Positions 8,393 through 16,644 of a DNA stretch of 64,000 nt are shown here, piece after piece. This DNA comes from Moritella viscosa (lineage in GTDB: Bacteria > Pseudomonadota > Gammaproteobacteria > Enterobacterales > Moritellaceae), in contig LN554852.1 in the NCBI GenBank assembly GCA_000953735.1, forward strand, positions 2,615,846 to 2,679,845. Reading direction: 5' to 3'. Made by a program: the position numbers and the translations under genes. The stretch's first letter is position 1, and every line of letters starts with the position of its first letter. The notes under the pieces were generated by a model. That model did no database searches. It was not told where the DNA came from and saw only the letters and a list, made by a program, of their open reading frames with translations.

Positions 8393-9163
8393 TTAGCTTG
8401 CTGGAATTGCCTGCATTATCGCCGCAGCTAGTCCTTTAGGGTTTTCCCAAGCCATAGAGTGGCCTGCTCGCTCAACAATTCCGATATTAATATTATTACT
8501 CTTTAACTCTTGATAATCTGGGTCAGGTAATGTTTCACTACCAAAAATATAAGTTTTAGTCGTGTTCAATGAATAGAAAGTTTGACGCCAACTTGGATTT
8601 TGCCCCTCGATTAACGATACAGCCTCTCGATGTACAGCATGGGGTGAACTCATTCGTAAGCATGTTGCCCACTCTGTATTGGATGTAGCTAAACTCTCGT
8701 TAATTATGTCGTTATGACCAAAAGCTCTGTAGTCATCTTCACTATACGTTGCAATTTTTTGACTAAAGAACCCGCCCCCAGAGTCAAGGTTTCCCTCACT
8801 TAGGATTAAAGCTTTTAATTTTGACTCTAAACGACTCGCTAAGGCAATAGACACAGCCCCACCCATGCTATGACCAAATATTACTAATTCATTTAACCCT
8901 AAGCTGTTGATGAGATCTTCAATGTAGCTTGCATGGCTGGCTATCGTGTAATCAAAATCATCTGGTTTATCACTAAAGCCTGAGCCTAATAAGTCTAAGA
9001 TTATTCGCCTGTGTTGTGATACCCCACCCATAGACGCGACTTGAGGATAATCAAATGACGAGGTACAACCAATTCCATGTATAAACACTATCGGGATACC
9101 GGTACCAGGTAGGTCATGATATCGAAGTGTTGCGTTACAACTTTTAACCGTAAATTCCTTCAT
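8393..9163 (-). CDS. Alpha/beta hydrolase
   Basis: 256 residues with the alpha/beta-hydrolase pattern: oxyanion-hole HGIG (about residue 29), nucleophile elbow GHSMGG (about 97), and a C-terminal GHSMAWENP that supplies the catalytic His. There is no signal peptide, so it should be cytoplasmic. The substrate cannot be told. The stop codon lies in GCTAACAAACGC, a stretch much like the left end of Vibrio attC sites, but a complete site is not resolved before the pilin gene. Confidence 0.85.
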   Translation of the reverse strand: MKEFTVKSCNATLRYHDLPGTGIPIVFIHGIGCTSSFDYPQVASMGGVSQHRRIILDLLGSGFSDKPDDFDYTIASHASYIEDLINSLGLNELVIFGHSMGGAVSIALASRLESKLKALILSEGNLDSGGGFFSQKIATYSEDDYRAFGHNDIINESLATSNTEWATCLRMSSPHAVHREAVSLIEGQNPSWRQTFYSLNTTKTYIFGSETLPDPDYQELKSNNINIGIVERAGHSMAWENPKGLAAAIMQAIPAS

Positions 9164-9487
9164 GGGTTCCCTTGAACTAGTCGCTCACTAAATACAACCT
9201 AACAGTGTATTATACCGACGTCTTCATAAGTCTTTTTAAAACAACGGCGAAAACTATAAATACGACTTTAAACTAATTTTAAAATCAATGCATTACATAC
9301 TTTTACTTAGTAAGAGCTTGACCACTTAATTTCGTATAATTGAAACTTAGATTACAAAGCCAATATCCATCACTAAAGTTCGTTGTATTGGATGCAATTA
9401 AATTAGTCCCGGTATTCGAGATATATTCATACGTTCAGGCTTTGAATCATACTAAGTGATTCTACTTAACATTAAATATTGTTCTTG
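9164..9487. other. Gene-free stretch between MFS and hydrolase genes
   Basis: No supported coding region. On the minus strand ACCTAACAAGAAC follows the MFS stop, and TGTTAGGT lies near 9195, behind a GTCGGTATAATACAC segment that recalls right-hand attC ends. These may be the remains of a decayed cassette. Confidence 0.3.
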
Positions 9488-10732
9488 TTAGGTACATTTT
9501 TCAATAGAAACTACAGGACCCTGCTTGTTTTTGATTGTCATGACATAAAGTCCGATAGCAGCAACAATTGAAATTGCGATCACACTCGACCAAGTAAAAC
9601 TGTAACCATAATTATCAATAAAGTAACCGATAACGATAAAACTTGGCATAACCAAAATACTTCGGAGCGTAACTAACACACCTTGAATTCTCCCTCGATG
9701 ACTAGATGGAGAGTTATTAGCTAAATATATGCCCTCTTTCGTCAACAGCAGGACTTCACCAGCAGATAAAAACAACCAAGCGATAAAATGCACAGGGATA
9801 TTTGGGAACAGCATGACTAGCGTATATCCAAATCCAAACATAAAACCTGCATAAGCCAAGCTGATTGTTTCAGCTTTACCTGACGTAAATTTCATTAAAA
9901 TTGGCGTAATAAATACGACCAATACACACGCATAAGTCATTAGTTTCCCAAATACAATAGGCCCAGCGTCTCCAAATATATGGCTCAAATATAGCGGGCT
10001 TGCCATCGTCATTTGATTTAATGAGTACCACAATAATCCGCAAAAAAAAGTAAAAAACAACAGTCTTGGCCTTTCCCTCAGGACAGACCAGACTGAGCCA
10101 GAAACAGGTTTTTCTAACTCACTTTCGTTTATAGATTCAGTTTCAGGTTGTACCTGAATAAACGTAGCCACAATCAAAACACCAAACAATGCGGCGAAAC
10201 CATTACCAAAGAATATCCATTCGGTATAATTCCAGAATAAATACCCTGCCATAATTGGACCTAAAGCTGAACCAAAATTATAGGCGAGATAGCTCAACGA
10301 CATGACAGCATCACGATTATTCGCATTTGAGAGATCTGCGACTAAAGCATTACTTGCCGGTAATGCCAAACCAATAAATAAATAAGCACCAAATAAAAAT
10401 GCTGGCACCAATACAGGTGCATCAGAAAAGAAACCACAGAAAATGAGTAATACAGCCCCTATAAACTCGCCAAACACCATGACTAGTTTATGCCCTAATA
10501 TATCTGATAATTTCCCGCCTAAAAAACTCCCCAAAAGATAAGTCCCAGTAACCCCCATAGCTAGAGAGCCTGCGACCGTAGCTGAATAGCCCAACTTATC
10601 TGTTAAAAGTAAAACTAAAAATGGAATGATAAAATTACCCATTCCTAAAACCATTCTAGCGACCGCTAGATAATAAATATTTTTCGGTAAACCGCGATAA
10701 ATCGAAATCGCTGACAAAAACTTCTGAACCAT
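9488..10732 (-). CDS. MFS transporter
   Basis: A 414-residue integral membrane protein with about 12 hydrophobic segments. It contains an MFS motif-A-like GGKLSDILGHK between helices 2 and 3 and a long charged linker between the halves (…QPETESINESELEKP…). It is probably a proton-driven exporter of small molecules; the substrate is unknown. The start at 10732 (MVQKFLS) is chosen because AGGAG lies 4-5 bp upstream; an in-frame ATG ten codons earlier lacks a ribosome site. The stop codon is inside ACCTAAC. Confidence 0.88.
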   Translation of the reverse strand: MVQKFLSAISIYRGLPKNIYYLAVARMVLGMGNFIIPFLVLLLTDKLGYSATVAGSLAMGVTGTYLLGSFLGGKLSDILGHKLVMVFGEFIGAVLLIFCGFFSDAPVLVPAFLFGAYLFIGLALPASNALVADLSNANNRDAVMSLSYLAYNFGSALGPIMAGYLFWNYTEWIFFGNGFAALFGVLIVATFIQVQPETESINESELEKPVSGSVWSVLRERPRLLFFTFFCGLLWYSLNQMTMASPLYLSHIFGDAGPIVFGKLMTYACVLVVFITPILMKFTSGKAETISLAYAGFMFGFGYTLVMLFPNIPVHFIAWLFLSAGEVLLLTKEGIYLANNSPSSHRGRIQGVLVTLRSILVMPSFIVIGYFIDNYGYSFTWSSVIAISIVAAIGLYVMTIKNKQGPVVSIEKCT

Positions 10733-10918
10733 GAAACTCCTAAAATATTTGGGAAACAACATATATCAATACCGCAGCCACTACGGGTAACTTGTAGGAA
10801 CGAAAGTTAACCTCAAGCAGCCACTTTTATATAATATGAGATTGAGAATACTGTAAACCATTTCATAATATGTTGAATTTCAACAGCATGAATTGATTCA
10901 TCATAGTCTATTGGAAAT

Positions 10919-10938
10919 GTTAGATGCCCTTGTTATAA
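10919..10938 (-). repeat. attC left-end-like half site
   Basis: On the minus strand TATAACAAGGGCATCTAAC overlaps the stop of the GNAT gene, as the left core of Vibrio-type attC sites does. No matching right end is found within 100 bp. Confidence 0.3.
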
Positions 10939-11463
10939 ACCTGTTTTCGTATAAATAACCGTATTGTCCAATGAGCCTGATGGTAAACGACGCGCGTTCA
11001 TCAAACTAGCTTCAAGTTGATAGCCGCAACGTTCAGCCACAGCTCTACTTTTTAAGTTCGAGCTAGCCATTTTTATTTCGAGCCTTTGCGCGTTATTACG
11101 AATGAATGCAAAACGTTCTACAAGTTTAACGGCTTCTGTTACATAGCCTTTTCCTACCATAGAAGTTCTCAGCCAATAACCAATTTCAAAATAAGGAACA
11201 TTTAGGTCTCGAATCATAAAACCCACGACACCTATAAACGAACCAGTTTTCTTTTCAATAATATTGAACCAAAACTCATCGGTGAAGTTCTCAAAATTAT
11301 TGACAGCATTTTTGATATTACACTCGAGTTCATTCTTACTTAAGGATTCAGAAACCCATGGCAGAAATTCAGATAATTCAATTTCGCTTTCACGAATAAC
11401 GGCCAGCATTGAATCTGCATATACCAATGAGGGTGGAACAAGTTCTATTCTCTTACTTTCCAT
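10933..11463 (-). CDS. GNAT acetyltransferase, RimJ/RimL type
   Basis: About 176 residues. The sequence runs from KRIELVPPS, through FWFNIIEKKTGSFIGVVGF and IGYWLR…GKGYVTEAVKLV (CoA-binding loop), to NLKSRAVAERCGY, the usual order for RimJ/RimL-like transferases. These modify N-termini, small amines or antibiotics; the target here is unknown. A longer reading frame reaches 11565, but that stretch is an attC site, so the real start is the ATG at 11463 (MESKRIEL) or the one at 11472. GGAG lies 2 to 11 bp upstream of them. A cassette gene. Confidence 0.85.
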   Translation of the reverse strand: MESKRIELVPPSLVYADSMLAVIRESEIELSEFLPWVSESLSKNELECNIKNAVNNFENFTDEFWFNIIEKKTGSFIGVVGFMIRDLNVPYFEIGYWLRTSMVGKGYVTEAVKLVERFAFIRNNAQRLEIKMASSNLKSRAVAERCGYQLEASLMNARRLPSGSLDNTVIYTKTGL

Positions 11464-11498
11464 ACATTCCATAACTCCAAGAAGGCTTCTTAGATACA

Positions 11499-11598
11499 TC
11501 AACGTTTTGTTAAGGTGTAACCAATGTAATACCGATACTACCACTAAACGCATAGTAAAATGCATTGCTAACCACTCTTGAACAATTTTTTATGCGAT
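11499..11598 (-). repeat. attC recombination site
   Basis: About 100 bp between the alpha/beta-hydrolase stop and the GNAT start. On the minus strand it begins with CGCATAA and TTGTTCAAGAGTGGTTAGC. It has a central ACTATGCGTTTAGTGG and ends CATTGGTTACACCTTAAC then AACGTTGATG. This order follows remembered Vibrio attC repeats (CAAGAG…, …CACCTTA…CGTTATG). The recombination point would be at CG|TT near 11500. Confidence 0.55.
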
Positions 11599-12546
11599 TT
11601 AAGACACTCCTGCAAACGATAGAAACGATTCTGCGATAGCCGAAGGGGCTTCCACCATTGGCAAATGACCAACATTTTTTATTATCTCAATTTTTGCATG
11701 GGGTATGATTTGCTTTAAAGCCGATGCTCCTGAAACATGTAAAACTCGATCTTTTTCGCCCCATGATATTAAGACAGAACCATTATAGCTTTTTAAAACA
11801 CTATCAAGTGGAGAGTCTGGTTGTGGTTCTCCATTATTCATTCTATGTATTTGGTCAAAAATTTTTGTGTTTAGTTTGACCCTTTCTTTAGCTTTTAATG
11901 CTAAATGTTGTATAACAGGAGAAGGAATAAAGGGTGGTTTAACAAATAAAAAATCGAACAATTCCAAAAAATCAGCCTCTGTTCTTGGTAAAACAACGGG
12001 GTTTTGACCTTTTTGGGTGGCTGCAAACATTTCACTTGTTTCTGAATTCACAACACCAAATGGACTAATAAGCCATAAGTTTTCAACTTTACGAGGGTAT
12101 TGAGCTGCAAAATTCCCCGCAATATATCCGCCCATAGAACTGCCAGCTAAATTAAATTCAACGAGATTAAGAGCATCAGTTATCTGTTTAAACCTCGCGA
12201 CTTGTGAGAAAACGTCATAATCTAGTTCAATATCTCTTGTACTGTTCCCAAAACCCGGCAGGTCAATCGCAATAACATCAAAGTGCTCGACAAGGTATCC
12301 TGAGATCCTATTCCAATTATCCTTGTCAGCGCCAAAGCCATGGAGTAAAACTAAGGGCGGACCACTTCCACCACGAAGATATTCAATTTCTAACTCATCA
12401 ACTGTTATACGTTCTAGTTCAAGACCAGCAAAGCTCCGTTCAGAACTAATCATATACCGAAATAGCGTTGAGGTCGGCGTAATTATATATATAAAAATTA
12501 GTAGTAATATGAGTACTGAAAACGAAATAGTTAGCGTTTTTTTCAC
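11599..12546 (-). CDS. Membrane-anchored alpha/beta hydrolase
   Basis: 315 residues. An N-terminal hydrophobic segment (about residues 5-23) should act as signal anchor. The catalytic region shows HGFGADKDNW (oxyanion hole, about 69), GSSMGGYIAG (nucleophile Ser, about 137), WGEKDRVLH (acid, about 260) and GHLPMVEAP (His, about 288). Similar proteins act as esterases or lipases at the periplasmic face; this is inferred. The start is GTG at 12546 behind AAAAGGAGA. An attC site follows the stop directly. Confidence 0.85.
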   Translation of the reverse strand: MKKTLTISFSVLILLLIFIYIITPTSTLFRYMISSERSFAGLELERITVDELEIEYLRGGSGPPLVLLHGFGADKDNWNRISGYLVEHFDVIAIDLPGFGNSTRDIELDYDVFSQVARFKQITDALNLVEFNLAGSSMGGYIAGNFAAQYPRKVENLWLISPFGVVNSETSEMFAATQKGQNPVVLPRTEADFLELFDFLFVKPPFIPSPVIQHLALKAKERVKLNTKIFDQIHRMNNGEPQPDSPLDSVLKSYNGSVLISWGEKDRVLHVSGASALKQIIPHAKIEIIKNVGHLPMVEAPSAIAESFLSFAGVS

Positions 12547-12594
12547 GAATAAGTCTCCTTTTTACTTATCATAAAATACGAACCACAGTCTAAT

Positions 12595-12629
12595 CGCATA
12601 ACACCACATAAAGGTACACCAACTGTTAC
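12595..12629 (-). repeat. attC right-end half site
   Basis: On the minus strand: GTTGGTGTACCTTTATG then GTGTTATGCG. It aligns with the right end of the site at 11499-11530 (TTGGTTACACCTTAAC…CGTTGATG). The left half is not recognisable. Confidence 0.42.
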
Positions 12630-12649
12630 TTTTTATGTAAATATATTAA

Positions 12650-12958
12650 TCACCGTTCTTCCGGTTTTATATATTTAGCTTTTGCTGAAAACTCTCTAAG
12701 TTCTTCAACGCTATATTTGGTATGCACTCTTTCAGCTGAAGGGGGCTGATGGTTGATACTTAAACCTGAACGTCTTGCAACTTTTGGTCGAATAGGTCTA
12801 GGTACAAAACCTCCACCACAATTTGGACATACATTTTCTAATATATCGTTTACACATGCCTCGCAAAAAGTGCATTCATATGTGCAAATCATTGCTTCAG
12901 TAGTATCTGGAGCTAAGCCTTTATCACAGCACTCACAATTAGGTCTAATTTCTAGCAT
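12650..12958 (-). CDS. DUF1272 zinc-ribbon protein
   Basis: 102 residues. The N-terminus MLEIRPNCECCDKGL, then CTYECTFCEACV and CPNCGG, gives eight or more cysteines in CxxC pairs, as in DUF1272 proteins; two zinc sites are likely. A basic tail follows. The function of the family is not known. The ATG at 12958 is chosen because it starts the conserved MLE(I/L)RPNCE and has GGAG 9 bp upstream; an ATG five codons earlier is also in frame. It lies between attC-like sequences, so it is probably a cassette gene. Confidence 0.85.
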   Translation of the reverse strand: MLEIRPNCECCDKGLAPDTTEAMICTYECTFCEACVNDILENVCPNCGGGFVPRPIRPKVARRSGLSINHQPPSAERVHTKYSVEELREFSAKAKYIKPEER

Positions 12959-12988
12959 ATATTCAAACTCCATTTTGATTCACATAGA

Positions 12989-13080
12989 CATAATGACCCC
13001 CAATTAAGTCTAAGCGGCTAAAAAGTTTAGCTCAAATTAAAAGCCAAACTTTTGTGTCCACCTTGAGCCCTTGCTATGCT
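12989..13080 (-). repeat. attC recombination site
   Basis: About 92 bp after the stop of the gene at 13081. The minus strand runs from GCATAGCAAGGGCTCAAGG to CTTAATTGGGGGTCATTATG. Inside, AAAAGTTTGGC pairs with GCTAAACTTTT to make the imperfect hairpin expected of attC. The right end resembles the common ...TTAATTGGGCGTTATG ending. Confidence 0.58.
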
Positions 13081-13473
13081 TTAAATAAGGTGAGGCTCTT
13101 TATTCGTTTCAATAACCCTTTTCACTGTTGAACCACCTATATCCTGACAAGTTTTACCGTTGTCAAGGTGCAGCTTAACCGCTTCACCTCTTACTATAGG
13201 GCGAATAAAACGCCAAGGCCAAAAACCAAAACGTTGTGAGCCTATATAATTAACTACAGCATTAGCCCCCAAGGAATTAGCCTTATCAGCGAAGGCTGGT
13301 AATATATCAGTGACACTACCATAAGTGCCTTTACCAATTTTAATCCTCTGAATTTTTTCATACTTTATGTCTGTTGGTGGTGTACCCGTTACTAGACATA
13401 TATCGAGTGATTCACCTGCACTTGCAGAAACTGAAATCAGCATTAAAACTGCGCCTATACCTACGTTTTTCAT
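13081..13473 (-). CDS. Secreted hypothetical protein
   Basis: 130 residues with a signal peptide (MKNVGIGAVLMLISVSASA, cleavage likely after ASA), so probably periplasmic. The mature part has two cysteines (LDIC and KTC) and a segment IGKGTYGSVTDILPAFADKANSLGANAVV. This recalls small heavy-metal-binding or YbjQ/DUF4156-like proteins, but the resemblance is weak and no function is proposed. The ATG at 13473 sits 5 bp after AGGAGG; the GTG two codons earlier overlaps that site. It lies 45 bp after the ClbS-like gene with no attC between, so the two may form one cassette. Confidence 0.75.
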   Translation of the reverse strand: MKNVGIGAVLMLISVSASAGESLDICLVTGTPPTDIKYEKIQRIKIGKGTYGSVTDILPAFADKANSLGANAVVNYIGSQRFGFWPWRFIRPIVRGEAVKLHLDNGKTCQDIGGSTVKRVIETNKEPHLI

Positions 13474-13518
13474 TATCACCTCCTGATATTTTTAACTCAT
13501 TTAAATTTGTAGCAACAC

Positions 13519-14037
13519 TCAATTAATGCCGTTGTTCTTTTTGAATCTTCTTACTTTAGTGCGCATGTTTTTCATTGGCGATGAAGTGTTAAACTGAATC
13601 ATTTTTCCTAATGTATATTTATCGTACCAACTTACACCGTAGAGTTCATCATTACTCAAAGACTCAATTAACGACAACAGTTCGGTAGTTGTCGATTTAA
13701 ATTCTGCTACAAGATCGCTGTAAGTCCATTTTTGGTACTGAGCGTGGAAGTCTTGGGCCAATTTCCCTAGCTCATTCCACTTATACCCAGTTTCAGGAAA
13801 ATCGACTTCTTTACAAGCAGACTTTCGACCATGCCATTTTAAAACCAACTTGCCCCAGCCAATTAAATAAGCGAGGGTATCACTGACACTAATTTCAGTA
13901 CTCTTAACATTTCCTTCAACTCCAACATAACGAGAATACTCTTCAGGTATTGACAAGTAATCAGCAAGAATTTTTTCATATGCCACAGTGATGGCCTGAT
14001 GCAACTCTTTCTTATTTTTTGGCACCGATGATGTCAT
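13519..14037 (-). CDS. ClbS/DfsB family four-helix bundle protein
   Basis: 172 residues, mainly helical. It has the start MTSSVPKNKKELHQAITVAYEKIL, a DTLAYLIGWGKLVLKWH segment, and …YKWNELGKLAQ…, all as in the ClbS/DfsB family. ClbS itself is a cyclopropane hydrolase giving self-resistance to colibactin, but most relatives are uncharacterised, so a DinB-like fold is the safe call. The attC site at 14051-14131 lies directly upstream, marking the cassette start. Confidence 0.85.
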   Translation of the reverse strand: MTSSVPKNKKELHQAITVAYEKILADYLSIPEEYSRYVGVEGNVKSTEISVSDTLAYLIGWGKLVLKWHGRKSACKEVDFPETGYKWNELGKLAQDFHAQYQKWTYSDLVAEFKSTTTELLSLIESLSNDELYGVSWYDKYTLGKMIQFNTSSPMKNMRTKVRRFKKNNGIN

Positions 14038-14050
14038 TGACTACTCCATT

Positions 14051-14131
14051 CAAATAATGCCCAATTAAAAGGCAAAAATTATTGGTTAAGATTAGCGATA
14101 AAGGAGCAAAAACCAACTGACTTGTTATGCG
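14051..14131 (-). repeat. attC recombination site
   Basis: 81 bp. The minus strand begins GCATAACAAGTCAGTTGG, overlapping the stop of the gene at 14125, and ends TTTTAATTGGGCATTATTTG. TTGGTT and AACCAA inside can pair. The ending is the same type as that at 12989. Confidence 0.58.
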
Positions 14132-14475
14132 TTTATAAGCTGGCTCTTGTTAACTGTCTTTGCTGTTATGATAGTAAAACTATGAGAATTAACCGTTAAA
14201 GTTGCATTTCTCTCTACGCATTTGAAATAATGATTTTTTCCCTTAGTTTCTATATTATCAAGAGGAGTTGAAGCCAGAATTTCTTTTAAATACTCCTCTG
14301 TTTCAATGTCTGATAAATGAGTGATATCTAAGTTTTTTCTTATTCTAACAAATCCTAAAGGAGTGTTTTTAAAACCTTCAGTTATTGATACTTTCAAAGC
14401 TTCATTCATACGTAAACTTATATCCCACTTAAATAATTGGTTAAAATGCATCGTCATGCTCCGCATAACTTTCAA
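14125..14475 (-). CDS. DUF3781-like protein
   Basis: 116 residues. The order is a helical N-terminal part, GFVRIRKNLDI, then KGKNHYFKC and an ending with NSHSFTIITAKTV, which matches my recollection of the DUF3781 family; the function is unknown. The start is TTG at 14475, nine bases after AAGGAG; the next in-frame ATG (14466) is too far from that site. Its stop is within the left core of the attC site. Confidence 0.7.
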   Translation of the reverse strand: MKVMRSMTMHFNQLFKWDISLRMNEALKVSITEGFKNTPLGFVRIRKNLDITHLSDIETEEYLKEILASTPLDNIETKGKNHYFKCVERNATLTVNSHSFTIITAKTVNKSQLINA

Positions 14476-14495
14476 TAACTATTGCTCCTTCATCA

Positions 14496-14520
14496 CATGT
14501 AACGCCCAAAAGTATTAGCT
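14496..14520 (-). repeat. attC right-end half site
   Basis: On the minus strand ACTTTTGGGCGTTACATG follows the end of the broken gene upstream and precedes the DUF3781-like gene. It matches the GGGCGTTA ending of attC sites; the left half is missing. Confidence 0.42.
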
Positions 14521-15058
14521 TTAATTTACTTTATTTGAGTGCTCGGTACACTTAGGTGGCCTGTTTTTATTTAATAGCCCTATAGTCTCTTTTTGCACCC
14601 AACTTGTAACTAATTTATTTGCTAAATCTATCTCTGAGCATCTTCTACAACTTTGTTTTCCATGTGCAGACCAAGCAATATATAAATCTAAAGGGTTAAT
14701 TTTATTTTCGTGTGCCCACCAATAAATTGATTGGCCACCCGTGTGATGACCAGTTCCACCATCAAAAAAGCCTAAATATCAGCTATTAAATCTCCAACCC
14801 GTGTACAAAATCTATTTCCATTCCCTGTTGTACCACCAAAATATAGTGGCTTTGCTTTGCTTTGCTTTGCTTTGCTTTACTTGTTGGTTGGTTTTCCCAG
14901 TGATTGAAAGTCACGATATACACCCCATCATTTTCTGGTGGCCACTCTAGTTCAGTTCCCGCTATACGATCTATAACCGTCCGTATTTGTTGCACTGACG
15001 ACCACTCGAATATCATGGGTATCTCCGTATTAGAATAAATAAAGCTAACGTTTATCAT
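14521..15058 (-). pseudogene. Broken cassette gene with two frameshifts
   Basis: The open frame starting at 15058 (MINVSFIYSNTEIP…GVYIVTFNHWENQPTSKAK) runs through six AAAGC units (14849-14878) and stops after 90 codons at 14786. In another frame the same DNA reads PLYFGGTTGNGNRFC…RVGDLIADI. A third frame from 14778 reads LGFFDGGTGHHTGGQSIYWWAHENKINPLDLYIAW…CRRCSEIDLANKL and ends at 14521. Together these read as one continuous protein of about 179 residues, so I infer one gene interrupted twice. With five (or two) repeat units instead of six the first break would be mended; the second needs one added base near 14778. The function of the intact protein is not recognised. Confidence 0.72.
14849..14878. 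repeat. Pentanucleotide tandem repeat (GCTTT)6
   Basis: Six exact GCTTT units on the plus strand (AAAGC on the coding strand) inside the broken gene. A 5-bp unit changes the reading frame at each gain or loss. Confidence 0.97.
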
Positions 15059-15513
15059 ACGTAATTCCGTATAACGTGAATTTCATAATGATAAACAGTA
15101 CCAAATATACTATTAATTACAAATAGATAATGATAAATAGCGGTTGTAAATCGAATAAAACTGAGGGAAAAACAAGAATTTTTTAAATTTCAATTAACTA
15201 TATTTTAAATATGTAAAACAAAGAATATTTGGCAGTATAAATCCACAATTTTTCTCTAACAAGACTAGATTCTATATGGAAAATTAATATGAATATATTG
15301 TAAATGAGTTACGGATCTAAATTGAACATCCACACAAATCTCTATTACTGCCTAATTAAGATAATGCAATAAATAAGTACTTTTAATACTAAATAGTAGT
15401 AATGGAGGATAATTTATAAATAATTCGCCAAAAAGCATTGCAATTTTATCCTAGATTGTTATTGTGAACTCAACCACACTTATTAGTAACAATATACTAA
15501 CTGGAAAAACATT
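15059..15513. other. Upstream region of the his operon
   Basis: About 455 bp of AT-rich DNA with no supported gene. It holds two copies of ATAATGATAAA (near 15090 and 15128) and the likely his promoter. On the minus strand CACGTTATACG just upstream of the broken cassette gene could mark the edge of the cassette array. Confidence 0.5.
15438..15465 (+). promoter_or_regulatory. Possible his operon promoter
   Basis: TTGCAA (15438-15443) and TATTGT (15460-15465) with 16-bp spacing lie about 50 bp before the leader peptide start. The -35 and -10 are moderate matches only. Confidence 0.4.
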
Positions 15514-15558
15514 ATGAATAACAACCTGAAAGTAAACGTGCATCATCATCATATTTGA
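15514..15558 (+). CDS. hisL: his operon leader peptide
   Basis: A 14-codon reading frame, MNNNLKVNVHHHHI, with four successive CAT (His) codons, directly before an attenuator and hisG. As in enteric his operons, ribosome stalling at His codons when charged tRNA-His is scarce should favour the antiterminator. It is shorter and has fewer His codons than the E. coli leader, which has seven in a row. A GGAAAAAC stretch upstream is a weak ribosome site. Confidence 0.9.
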   Translation: MNNNLKVNVHHHHI

Positions 15559-15653
15559 TTAGCTTTCAGGCTGTTGACTGGAGGTGTATGCATGCAAACT
15601 TCCGGAACTCATTTAGAAAAACCCTCGGAAGATTGAACTTCCGGGGGTTTTTT
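15525..15653 (+). terminator. hisL: his attenuator
   Basis: Segment 1, CCTGAAAG (15525-15532), in the leader codons, pairs with CTTTCAGG (15563-15570). The terminator stem is ACCCTCGGAAG (15621-15631) with CTTCCGGGGGT, followed by TTTTTT (to 15653). CTTCCGG near 15599-15605 can instead pair with TCGGAAG of the terminator stem, giving an antiterminator. This supplies the alternative structures needed for transcription attenuation. Confidence 0.85.
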
Positions 15654-15693
15654 CGTTTATAGACAATTATTTTGACAAGGTTAAAGGATTACT

Positions 15694-16605
15694 ATGTTAG
15701 AAATCAAAAATGAACAACCAAGACTAAGAATCGCAATTCAAAAATCAGGCCGTCTTAGCACTGAATCCCAAAACCTACTTAAAGCAATGGGCCTTAAAAT
15801 TAACATGCGCGAACAACGTCTGATCGCACACTGTGAAAACATGCCAATTGACCTACTACGTGTACGTGATGACGATATTCCCGGTTTAATCATGGACGGC
15901 GTTGCTGACCTTGGTTTCATTGGTGAAAACGAACTAGAAGAAAAAGAACTAGAACGTAAACGTCTTGGCGAACCCGCTGAGTACAAACTGCTTAAACGCA
16001 TGACATTTGGTGGCTGCCGCTTGTCTATTGCTGCAACAGAAGAGTTTGACTACCAAGGCCCGCACTCACTAGAAGGCTTACGTATTGCAACATCATACCC
16101 TGAACTGCTAAAACGCTACTTAGATAAAGAAGGTGTTAATTTTAAATCGGTCATGCTGAATGGTTCAGTTGAAGTTGCCCCTCGTGCTGGTATTGCAGAT
16201 GCGATTTGTGACCTAGTATCAACCGGTGCAACACTTGAAGCTAACGGTCTGAAAGAAGTGCAAGACATCTTCCACTCTAAAGCCGTGCTAATCCAAGCAA
16301 AAGCAGCTTTATCTGAAGAGAAACAAGCATTAGTTGATCGTTTGATGGTACGTGCTCAAGGTGTAATGCAAGCGAAAGAAAGTAAATACATCATGCTACA
16401 CGCACCAAAATCACAACTAGATGCGGTAATAGCCCTACTTCCAGGTGCAGAAAACCCAACAGTATTACCACTTGCATCGACTGACGATACAGTTGCAGTA
16501 CACTTGGTAAGTACCGAGAAGTTATTCTGGGAAACAATGGAAGAACTTAAACAGTTAGGCGCAAGTTCGATTTTAGTATTACCAATTGAGAAAATGCTCG
16601 GTTAG
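15694..16605 (+). CDS. hisG: ATP phosphoribosyltransferase, long form
   Basis: 303 residues. First step of histidine synthesis: ATP + PRPP to phosphoribosyl-ATP. The N-terminus [13 protein letters not shown] and later [14 protein letters not shown] (PRPP-binding region) are diagnostic. The length and the C-terminal domain (ending …[11 protein letters not shown]) show the long HisG form, which is feedback-inhibited by histidine and does not need HisZ. First structural gene after the attenuator; hisD starts 39 bp downstream. Confidence 0.97.
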   Translation: MLEIKNEQPRLRIAIQKSGRLSTESQNLLKAMGLKINMREQRLIAHCENMPIDLLRVRDDDIPGLIMDGVADLGFIGENELEEKELERKRLGEPAEYKLLKRMTFGGCRLSIAATEEFDYQGPHSLEGLRIATSYPELLKRYLDKEGVNFKSVMLNGSVEVAPRAGIADAICDLVSTGATLEANGLKEVQDIFHSKAVLIQAKAALSEEKQALVDRLMVRAQGVMQAKESKYIMLHAPKSQLDAVIALLPGAENPTVLPLASTDDTVAVHLVSTEKLFWETMEELKQLGASSILVLPIEKMLG

Positions 16606-16644
16606 TAGCAAACATGCATAAGCAATGTTAAGGGAGGATCAAGC

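Larger units (their letters stand above)
7340..15060 (-). mobile_element. Putative integron cassette array without integrase (CALIN)
   Basis: A run of small unrelated genes, all on the minus strand. At least three gaps hold 80-100 bp imperfect palindromes shaped like Vibrio-type attC sites, and others hold half-sites. Several stop codons sit inside the left attC core (for example GCATAAC at 14125-14131 and TTATAAC near 10933), as in real cassettes. Sites at 11499-11598, 12989-13080 and 14051-14131 are the best. The section below about 10.9 kb is weaker evidence and its edge is uncertain. No tyrosine-recombinase integrase gene is seen, and the array ends beside the his operon. Confidence 0.5.
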
